NCBI RefSeq assembly: GCF_900236475.1
Contig: NZ_LT963352.1
Location: 7,427,001-7,491,000, forward strand
Direction: 5' to 3'
DNA length: 64,000 bases
Source of the DNA: Streptomyces chartreusis NRRL 3882
Lineage (GTDB): Bacteria; Actinomycetota; Actinomycetes; Streptomycetales; Streptomycetaceae
The translations under genes were made by a program, and so were the position numbers. Positions 58,496-64,000 of this stretch are shown here, piece after piece (the stretch's first letter is position 1; every line of letters begins with the position of its first letter). The notes under the pieces were generated by a model. The model was given only the letters and a program-made list of their open reading frames with translations. It ran no database searches and was not told the origin of the DNA.

Positions 58496-58690
58496 TCAGA
58501 ACTTGATTCCGCCGAGGAGGCTCGCCAGGCTCTCGCCGCCCGCCTTGATGCTCGGGGCGATGGCCGTGCTCGCCAGATAGAAGCCGAACAGCATCGTCAC
58601 GACCGCATGCGACGCCTTCAGGCCGTCCTTGCGGAAGAAGATGAAGACGACGATGCCGAGCAGGACCACGCCTGAGATGGAGAGGATCAT
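58496..58690 (-). CDS. Small two-helix membrane protein, partner of the FtsK-like ATPase
   Basis: The 64-residue protein (MILSISGVVLLGIVVFIFFR; ASHAVVTMLFGFYLASTAIA; SIKAGGESLASLLGGIKF) has two hydrophobic helices joined by KDGLK. It lies 50 nt upstream of the FtsK-like gene on the same strand with an AGGAG ribosome site before ATG 58690. Similar small proteins sit beside Tra/FtsK-like genes in Streptomyces chromosomes and integrative elements. Function unknown. Confidence 0.75.
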   Translation of the reverse strand: MILSISGVVLLGIVVFIFFRKDGLKASHAVVTMLFGFYLASTAIAPSIKAGGESLASLLGGIKF

Positions 58691-58989
58691 TTGAGGTCTC
58701 CTGGTTCGCGGGGACAGTCACCATGAGTACTTCCAGGCTCACAGGATGTATCCATACGATAAAAGGTGCAACTGGGTGAAATTCGTACTATTTCCCCTGG
58801 CTGGTGGAGCTGCCCCCGGATCGGTCGCGCGGGGCTGTTGCGTTCGGCGAGGTCTGTGGTGATCTTTACCTCGGGCACATCGGGTCATGTGCCGCGCGAG
58901 CCAGTACCCTGGCGATTCACTCGTACGGCTGCGCCGCTCGCAGGCGTACGCACCCGACGTGATGTGTGACGTGAGAGGCGGTCCGGCCG
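58691..58989. other. Divergent promoter region between the small membrane protein and ankyrin gene
   Basis: This 299-nt stretch includes a locally AT-rich segment (58735-58800) that stands out from the surroundings and probably holds the promoter for the small membrane protein. A 63-codon minus-strand frame (58687-58878) is not supported as a gene. Confidence 0.4.
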
Positions 58990-59382
58990 ATGACCGAAGC
59001 CCCCGACCCCGAGGTCGTGGAGCTGGCGACCAAGATCTTCGATCTGGCCCGGCGGGGACAGACCGAGGCGCTCGTGGCGTACGTCGACGCGGGTGTTCCG
59101 GCCAACCTCACCAACGACCGCGGTGACTCGCTCGTGATGCTCGCCGCCTACCACGGCCACTCCGAGGCGGTACGCGCGCTGCTGGCCCGCGGAGCCGAGG
59201 CCGACCGGGTGAACGACCGAGGCCAGACCCCGCTCGCGGGAGCGGCCTTCAAGGGCGAGACGGACGTCATCAAGGCCCTCCTGGAGGGCGGCGCCGACCC
59301 GTCCGCCGGCACCCCCTCGGCGGTCGACACCGCCCGGATGTTCGGCCGGACGGAATTGCTCGAACTGTTCGGCGAGCACTGA
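58990..59382 (+). CDS. Ankyrin-repeat protein
   Basis: The 130-residue protein has three to four ankyrin units: a leading FDLARRGQTEALVAYVDAGV, then RGDSLVMLAAYHGHSEAVRA, LLARGAEADRVNDRGQTPLA, and GAAFKGETDVIKALLEGGAD. Such single-domain ankyrin proteins mediate protein interactions. No partner is suggested except the divergent small membrane/FtsK-like genes. ATG 58990 is preceded by a weak site. Confidence 0.9.
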   Translation: MTEAPDPEVVELATKIFDLARRGQTEALVAYVDAGVPANLTNDRGDSLVMLAAYHGHSEAVRALLARGAEADRVNDRGQTPLAGAAFKGETDVIKALLEGGADPSAGTPSAVDTARMFGRTELLELFGEH

Positions 59383-59577
59383 GCGAGCCGGTCTGACCTG
59401 GAACGACAACGAAAACGGGGGAGGCGGGACGGGGCCGCCGAAATTTCGGTCGCGGCAGACGGAAGTGCCGAGTCATCATGACGGCGTGGTTCACGGACGT
59501 GATGGCTGGGCAGGTGTTGCCGCACCGCGCGGGCCGTGAAGCGGTCCGCAAGGGCCACCGACGAGAGGCAGAGGAAG
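59383..59577. other. Leader region with strong ribosome site before a short ORF
   Basis: No gene. The end contains GAGGCAGAGGAAG (59564-59576), a very strong Shine-Dalgarno immediately before the ATG of the 19-codon ORF at 59578. Confidence 0.5.
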
Positions 59578-59637
59578 ATGGTCTACAGCAAGCAGGAAAC
59601 GGCGGGCACTCCGACGTGTTGTCGCGCGGCCAGGTAG
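59578..59637 (+). CDS. 19-codon upstream ORF with Cys-Cys, in frame with the HEAT gene
   Basis: ATG 59578 has the best ribosome site in the area. The peptide MVYSKQETAGTPTCCRAAR ends at TAG 59635. After the stop, 15 more sense codons lead in the same frame to ATG 59683 of the HEAT protein. The tandem TGT codons near the end resemble cysteine-leader attenuators of actinobacteria. Alternatives are amber readthrough to a longer protein, or a decayed N-terminus. Confidence 0.5.
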   Translation: MVYSKQETAGTPTCCRAAR

Positions 59638-59682
59638 TACACGTCCCCGGTTGCGTCGACGCTTGATGTGAGGCTGTTTCCC

Positions 59683-61101
59683 ATGTTCGATCCGGTCATA
59701 GCGCCCAGCGGTACGCTGCTCGGCCTGCTCCAGCGGGGCCGCGGCGACGGCACGCTGCACGCGCTCACCGCCCCGCGCCCCGAGGCGCTCGCGGCGCTGA
59801 ACCACTGCGTGCTGCGCGATCCCCGCCACGACTGGCAGGTGGAGAACCGCTCCCTCTACTACGCCCGCCTCTTCCTCGACCTGAACGGCGAGCTGGACGC
59901 GGTCGAGGCCCACCTCTTCGACGCCGAGGACGTCCTCGACACCGACGAGTCGCGCACCGGGCTCGCCCTCGCCGTCCTCGGGCACCTCGCCTCCTACGGC
60001 AGGCGGGACGCGCTCGAACTGCTGCGCAGGTACGCCGCCCACGGCTCCAACTGGGCCTGGGCCCTCGACGAACTGGCCCTCAGGGACGACGACGCGGGCC
60101 TGCGCGCCCTCGCCGCGCCCGTCCTCGCACGGTTCCCGGCCGACCCGGAGGGCGACGCCGAGCTGGCCGCAGCCGTCCGCGACGCCTTCGAACCCCGGCC
60201 GTGGCGGCTGTGGGCCGAGGACCCCCGAGAATCCGTCGCCGCCCGCGTGCGTGCCGCCCACGAGACGGGCTGTTTCGACCGCTGGCAGCGGCAGATGCGG
60301 CCGGCCGGCCCCCGCCCCGGGTGGAGCGTGCAGGCCGTCTTCGAATGGGCCCAGCAAGGCCTCGAACGGGGTGCCGCACTCCATGTCCCGGCCGCCCGCT
60401 GCCTCACCGCCGTGGCGGGGCCCGAGGACCGGGCCGAGATCGTCCAGGCGGCGAAGGACGGCGGTGACGGAGCCCGTTGCACGGCCCTGCGCTACCTCGC
60501 CGACGGCAACGATCCCGACGCCCTCGGCCTCATCGAGGGCGCCGTGGCCACCGGCTCGACGGTCGTCGTGGACGCCGCCGTCGACGCCTTCGAACGCATG
60601 CGCTCCCTCGCCGCCGTGGACCAGGCGCGCGGCTGGGCCCGGCGGCCGGACGCGCTGGGCGCCGCCGCCGGGCGTGTCCTCGCCTGCCGGGGCGGGGCGC
60701 AGGACCGCGACCTGGTCCTCGCGGCGCTACGGGAAGCCGTACGGGGCGACGGCCCCGACGCACCGACCCTGTGGACCCTGGTCGACGGCGCCGGACGGCT
60801 CGGCATCGCCTGCGCGGCACCCGTCCTCCGCCACATCTACCGCGAGACCGCCTCCTCCCATCTGCGCGGCCGGGCCGCCCGGGCCCTCGCCGCCACCGAC
60901 CCCTCCTTCGCCACCGGCTTCGCCGTCGAGTGCCTGTGGGACTGCGAGGAGACCACGCGCGAGATCGCCGCCCGGCACGCCGAGACCGGAGACGCCCGTG
61001 TCGTCGAGCGACTGCGCCGGCTCGCCGCCGACCCGGCCGAGGAGGCCGAGGTCCAGACGGCCGTGCGCAGCAGGATCGGTCCCGAGGAGACCGCTGTGTG
61101 A
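59683..61101 (+). CDS. HEAT-repeat protein
   Basis: The 472-residue protein starts MFDPVIAPSGTLLGLLQRGR. A short N-terminal region (about residues 1-90) mentions no enzyme motif, and the rest is a series of HEAT/PBS-lyase-like helical units (SYGRRDALELLRRYAAHGSN; LRYLADGNDPDALGLIEGAV; LRGRAARALAATDPSFATGF). It is likely a scaffold. ATG 59683 has GTGAGG 9 nt upstream; GTG 59668 is an alternative. It is preceded by the in-frame short ORF ending at 59637. Confidence 0.85.
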   Translation: MFDPVIAPSGTLLGLLQRGRGDGTLHALTAPRPEALAALNHCVLRDPRHDWQVENRSLYYARLFLDLNGELDAVEAHLFDAEDVLDTDESRTGLALAVLGHLASYGRRDALELLRRYAAHGSNWAWALDELALRDDDAGLRALAAPVLARFPADPEGDAELAAAVRDAFEPRPWRLWAEDPRESVAARVRAAHETGCFDRWQRQMRPAGPRPGWSVQAVFEWAQQGLERGAALHVPAARCLTAVAGPEDRAEIVQAAKDGGDGARCTALRYLADGNDPDALGLIEGAVATGSTVVVDAAVDAFERMRSLAAVDQARGWARRPDALGAAAGRVLACRGGAQDRDLVLAALREAVRGDGPDAPTLWTLVDGAGRLGIACAAPVLRHIYRETASSHLRGRAARALAATDPSFATGFAVECLWDCEETTREIAARHAETGDARVVERLRRLAADPAEEAEVQTAVRSRIGPEETAV

Positions 61102-61110
61102 CCCCCTCCG

Positions 61111-61160
61111 CGTGAGCGTGTGACTCCCTTTGTGCCGTGAGCGTGTGACTCCCTTTGTGC
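61111..61160. repeat. Two tandem 25-bp repeats after the HEAT gene
   Basis: The units 61111-61135 and 61136-61160 are identical, and a degenerate third copy (about 61092-61110) covers the HEAT gene stop codon. They lie in the 233-nt gap before the glycosyltransferase operon. Confidence 0.8.
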
Positions 61161-61334
61161 AAGGACGCCAGGGCGGAATCAGGCCGCCCGGGTGAACGAG
61201 GGGTGACTCGCGGGTCAGGAGCGCATGGACGCGGCCTGACCTGCGCGGGTGCGCCTCAGAACGCTCATAGGACGTTCCTCGTCCGGAAAGATCCACGTTG
61301 ACGCGGCCACGTCCGGCACGGCGACAACACCGGT

Positions 61335-62462
61335 ATGCGTGTCGTCATCGTGACCGAATCCTTTCCCCCCGACGTGAACGGCGTGGCCCACTGCGCGCTC
61401 CAGACCGCCCGGCACCTCGTCGATCGCGGTCACGTCCCCGTCGTCGTCGCCCCGGCCCCCGCGCCCGGGAACAAGCCCGACGCCAACGCGCCGTGCCCCG
61501 TCGTCCACGTCCCCTCCCTCCCGCTCCCCGGCTATCCCCAGGTCCGCGTCGCCCTCCCCAGCCGCCGCCTGGCCGCCACCCTCATCGAGCACCGTGCCGA
61601 TGTCGTCCACCTCGCCAGCCCCTTCGTCCTCGGCGTGCGCGGCATGGCAGCCGCCGCCCGCCTCGGCATCCCCGCCGTCGCCGTCTACCAGACCGACCTG
61701 GCCGGATACGCCCGTACCTACATGGGTGCCGGAGAAGCCGCCGCGTGGCGACGGATCCGCTCCGTGCACGGCGCCGCCGATCTCACCCTCGCCCCGTCCA
61801 GCGCGGCCCTGCGCGATCTGGAGACGCACGGTGTGCCACGGGTCGAACTGTGGCCGCGCGGCGTCGACACCGAACGTTTCCGGCCCGACCGCCGCGACGA
61901 GGCCCTGCGTCGCGAACTCGCCCCGAACGGTGAGCTGATCGTCGGCTACGTCGGCCGGCTCGCACCCGAGAAGCAGGTCGAACTCCTCGCCGGTGCCTGC
62001 GGTCTGGAGGGCGTCCGGGTCGTGGTCGTCGGCGACGGCCCGAGCCGGCCCGGCCTGGAGCAGGCGCTGCCGGGCGCGGCCTTCCTCGGCCGCCGTACCG
62101 GTGACGACCTGGCGCGGGTCTTCGCCTCGCTGGACGCCTTCGTCCACACGGGTCCCTTCGAGACGTTCTGCCAGACGGTGCAGGAGGCCATGGCCAGCGG
62201 CCTGCCCGTCGTCGCGCCCGCCGCGGGCGGGCCGCTGGACCTGGTCGCCCAGGGGCGCACCGGCCTGCTGGTGCCGCCGCACGACGCGACCGCCGTACGG
62301 GACGCGGTGCGGGCCCTGGCCGCCGACGCCGGGCTGCGGGCCGCCTTCGGCGCCGCGGGGCGCGCCACCGTGGAGGGCCGCACCTGGGCGGCCGTCGGGG
62401 ACCAGCTGATCGGGCACTACGCGAACGTGCTCGCCGGGCGCAGGACGGCGGTGGCGGCATGA
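61335..62462 (+). CDS. GT4 glycosyltransferase, alpha-mannosyltransferase-like
   Basis: The 375-residue protein has the N-terminal GT-B acceptor fold (VVIVTESFPPDVNGVAHCAL, with the glycine-rich loop) and the C-terminal nucleotide-sugar domain (GYVGRLAPEKQVELLAGACG; VVGDGPSRPGLEQALPGAAF; HTGPFETFCQTVQEAMASGL, with the EX7E-type retaining glutamates). It resembles the GDP-mannose-dependent MgtA/PimB group. The acceptor is probably a lipid or cell-envelope glycan. It is joined to the next GT by an ATGA overlap (62459-62462). Confidence 0.88.
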   Translation: MRVVIVTESFPPDVNGVAHCALQTARHLVDRGHVPVVVAPAPAPGNKPDANAPCPVVHVPSLPLPGYPQVRVALPSRRLAATLIEHRADVVHLASPFVLGVRGMAAAARLGIPAVAVYQTDLAGYARTYMGAGEAAAWRRIRSVHGAADLTLAPSSAALRDLETHGVPRVELWPRGVDTERFRPDRRDEALRRELAPNGELIVGYVGRLAPEKQVELLAGACGLEGVRVVVVGDGPSRPGLEQALPGAAFLGRRTGDDLARVFASLDAFVHTGPFETFCQTVQEAMASGLPVVAPAAGGPLDLVAQGRTGLLVPPHDATAVRDAVRALAADAGLRAAFGAAGRATVEGRTWAAVGDQLIGHYANVLAGRRTAVAA

Positions 62463-63646
62463 GCGACTCGCGTTCGGGTGACAGCAGCCGCCAGTCGCTG
62501 CGGATCATCCGGCTCGCCAACTTCGTCGCGCCCGCGTCCGGCGGTCTGCGCACCGCCCTGCGCGAACTCGGCAAGGGCTTCAAGGCGGCGGGGCACGAGC
62601 CCGTCCTCGTGGTCCCCGGCGAGCGGATGACCGACCGGGAGACCGACCAGGGGCGGGTGATCACCCTCCCCGGGCCGCTGCTGCCCGGCACCGGCGGCTA
62701 CCGCGTGCTCGCCGACAGGCGGCGGGTGGCCCGGCTCCTGGAGGAGCTCGCGCCGGACCGGCTGGAGGTGTCCGACCGCACGACCCTCAGGTGGACCGGC
62801 AAGTGGGCGCGACGCGCCCGGGTCCCGGCCGTGATGGTCTCCCACGAGACCGCCGACGGCGTGCTGCGCACCTGGGGTCTGCCCGAGGGGGCCGCCCGGC
62901 GTGCCGCGGACGCCCTCAACGTCCGTACGGCACACACGTACGCGCGCGTGGTGTGCACCACCGAGTTCGCCGAGCGGGAGTTCGTGCGGATCGGGGCGCG
63001 CAATGTCGTCCGTGCCCCGCTGGGCGTCGACCTGGTGCAGCGGCACCCCGCGCTGCGCGACCCGGAGCTGCGGGCGCGGCACGCGCGCGGGGACGAGACG
63101 CTGCTGGTGATGTGCTCGCGGCTGTCCGTGGAGAAGCGGCCCGGCACGGCGCTGGACGCACTGGAGGCGCTGCGGCGGCGGGGACGCCGGGCGGTGCTGG
63201 TGGTGGCCGGGGACGGGCCGTTGCGCGCCCGGCTCGAACAGCGGGCGCGGGAGAGCGGCCTGCCGGTCACCTTCCTCGGGCACGTCTCCGACCGCGGGCT
63301 GCTCGGCGCGCTCCAGGCGTCCGCCGACGTGGCCCTTGCGCCGGGGCCCGCCGAGACGTTCGGGCTCGCCGCGCTGGAGGCCATGGCGTGCGGCACGCCC
63401 GTGGTGGCGAGCGCGTCGTCCGCGCTGCCGGAGGTGATCGGCTCCGCCGGGGCCGTCGCGGCGGACCACGGGGAGGCCTTCGCGGACGCCGTGGACCTGC
63501 TGCTGGAACGGCTGGAGGCAGACCGGCGAGAGGGGGCACGCGCGCGTGCGGAGTGCTTCGGCTGGGATGCGGCGGTCGACGCCTTCCTGGCCGCGCACGA
63601 CGCCGCTGTCCCGGTGCGTCCGTACGTGCCCGGGGGCGTGGCATGA
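62459..63646 (+). CDS. GT4 glycosyltransferase
   Basis: The 395-residue GT-B protein has IIRLANFVAPASGGLRTALR at the start, the central HTYARVVCTTEFAEREFVRI hinge, and C-terminal LSVEKRPGTALDALEALRRR, VAGDGPLRARLEQRARESGL and APGPAETFGLAALEAMACGT with the EX7E glutamates. It is the second member of a coupled operon (start overlaps the previous stop; its own stop overlaps the SGNH start ATG 63643). Donor and acceptor are unknown. Confidence 0.88.
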   Translation: MSDSRSGDSSRQSLRIIRLANFVAPASGGLRTALRELGKGFKAAGHEPVLVVPGERMTDRETDQGRVITLPGPLLPGTGGYRVLADRRRVARLLEELAPDRLEVSDRTTLRWTGKWARRARVPAVMVSHETADGVLRTWGLPEGAARRAADALNVRTAHTYARVVCTTEFAEREFVRIGARNVVRAPLGVDLVQRHPALRDPELRARHARGDETLLVMCSRLSVEKRPGTALDALEALRRRGRRAVLVVAGDGPLRARLEQRARESGLPVTFLGHVSDRGLLGALQASADVALAPGPAETFGLAALEAMACGTPVVASASSALPEVIGSAGAVAADHGEAFADAVDLLLERLEADRREGARARAECFGWDAAVDAFLAAHDAAVPVRPYVPGGVA

Positions 63647-64000
63647 GACGCCCGTGGACGGAGGGAGCCCCGAGGTTCGTGGCCCTCGGCGACTCGCTGA
63701 CCGAGGGGGTGGGTGATCCCGTCGGCGACGGGGCGTGGCGCGGCTGGGCCGCGCTGCTCGCCGCCGGGCTCACCGAGGGATCCGCGGGGCCCGGCGAGGG
63801 GCCCGCCGGGCGCGGGGGGCTCGCCGACGGACCCGACGGGCTCGCCGACCGACCCGACGGGCCCAGCGAGGGATCCGCCGGGCCGGGCGAGGGACCCGCC
63901 GGGCTTCCCCAGGGCCACGCCCGGTTCACCAACCTCGCGGTGAGCGGGGCGCAGACGCGTGACGTGCTGGAGCGGCAGCTGCCCGCCGGGCTGGCCCTGC
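63643..64000 (+). CDS. SGNH/GDSL hydrolase with repeat insertion (3' end outside window)
   Basis: The frame starts at ATG 63643, overlapping the GT stop, and runs to the window edge (119 codons visible). FVALGDSLTEGVGDPVGDGA carries the block I nucleophile Ser, and NLAVSGAQTRDVLERQLPAG corresponds to block II with the oxyanion Gly region. Between them is a Gly/Glu/Pro/Asp-rich insertion of heptapeptides (GLADGPD, GLADRPD, GPSEGSA, GPGEGPA) coded by 21-bp units at 63766-63921. Normal family members have only a few residues here. Likely an esterase acting on a cell-envelope substrate made by the two upstream GTs. Confidence 0.85.
   Translation, partial: MRRPWTEGAPRFVALGDSLTEGVGDPVGDGAWRGWAALLAAGLTEGSAGPGEGPAGRGGLADGPDGLADRPDGPSEGSAGPGEGPAGLPQGHARFTNLAVSGAQTRDVLERQLPAGLAL
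63766..63921 (+). repeat. 21-bp minisatellite in the SGNH hydrolase gene
   Basis: Seven degenerate 21-bp units begin at 63766, 63787, 63817, 63838, 63859, 63880 and 63901, with a 9-bp interruption (63808-63816). Every unit starts GGGC and the array keeps the frame. Confidence 0.8.

Noticed and set aside
56778..58690. Integrative conjugative element
   Set aside because: The FtsK-like and small membrane genes resemble plasmid transfer genes, but no integrase, excisionase, replication gene or att site duplication was seen nearby, and the gene order follows the conserved chromosome.
58687..58878. 63-codon minus-strand frame before the small membrane protein
   Set aside because: It lies over the AT-rich promoter patch, has no family resemblance and ends by chance at ATGA. 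More likely non-coding.
1..64000. tRNA, rRNA, CRISPR array or insertion sequence
   Set aside because: No cloverleaf with CCA-like end, rRNA segment, regularly spaced repeat-spacer array or transposase motif was recognised on reading both strands; short GC-rich hairpins are abundant but are terminators.

Overview
This 64 kb window is chromosomal DNA of a Streptomyces or close relative. It is very GC-rich, with GTG starts common and strong third-position G/C bias. It carries actinobacterial markers (rbpA, ppm1, fused ribBA, an SCO1431-type micro-membrane protein, chiD). From memory, gene order follows the core chromosome arm of S. coelicolor from about SCO1479 (gmk) down to about SCO1410. I see no integrase, transposase, CRISPR array, rRNA or tRNA. 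The window is mostly conserved core with a few variable inserts.

Layout. (1) 1-9 kb: housekeeping genes gmk (3' end), rpoZ, coaBC, metK, a helicase-degenerate priA, an HTH protein, fmt and rsmB. (2) 9-15 kb: an MMPL exporter, rpe, a SorC-type regulator coupled to a barstar-like protein, and a guaB1-type IMPDH/GMP reductase. (3) 15-22 kb: an amino-acid permease, an Lrp/AsnC regulator, an MFS transporter, and a nitrilase plus flavin monooxygenase pair resembling Pseudomonas DavA/DavB (lysine to 5-aminovalerate). The permease and the davAB-like pair are preceded by closely matching multi-part sites, which suggests one regulon. (4) 22-30 kb: DUF5995, GH6 cellulase-like protein, NCS2 permease, MFS plus a divergent ROK regulator with an inverted-repeat operator, and an ECF41 sigma factor beside an SDR gene preceded by a TGTCACA-type promoter. 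(5) 30-38 kb: an FMN riboswitch followed by ribE-ribM-ribBA-ribH, then hisE-hisG-PH protein, then two tandem CNNM/CorC genes. (6) 38-46 kb: an EccA-like AAA protein, a uridine-kinase-like ATPase, a Tat-exported C39-like peptidase, an SCO1431-type protein, TetR, and the chitinase chiD with a DasR-type site. (7) 45-52 kb: acyl-CoA dehydrogenase, two small proteins, Lrp/AsnC, YtcJ-type amidohydrolase, ppm1 (polyprenol-phosphate-mannose synthase), fxsA, and rbpA with a clear sigma-R promoter. (8) 52-59 kb: MFS, GDPD, a divergent yczE/MocR pair, and an FtsK-like ATPase whose P-loop lysine is replaced, with a small membrane partner. (9) 59-64 kb: ankyrin protein, a 19-codon upstream ORF with a Cys-Cys pair before a HEAT-repeat protein, two GT4 glycosyltransferases and a 3'-truncated SGNH hydrolase carrying a 21-bp repeat insertion.

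The best leads beyond routine annotation are the Lrp/permease/DavAB-like island with its shared operator, the FtsK-like protein that lacks canonical catalytic residues, the in-frame amber leader ORF before the HEAT protein, and three short minisatellites at gene boundaries or in linkers. No database search could be run. All family assignments rest on motif and remembered-homologue recognition.
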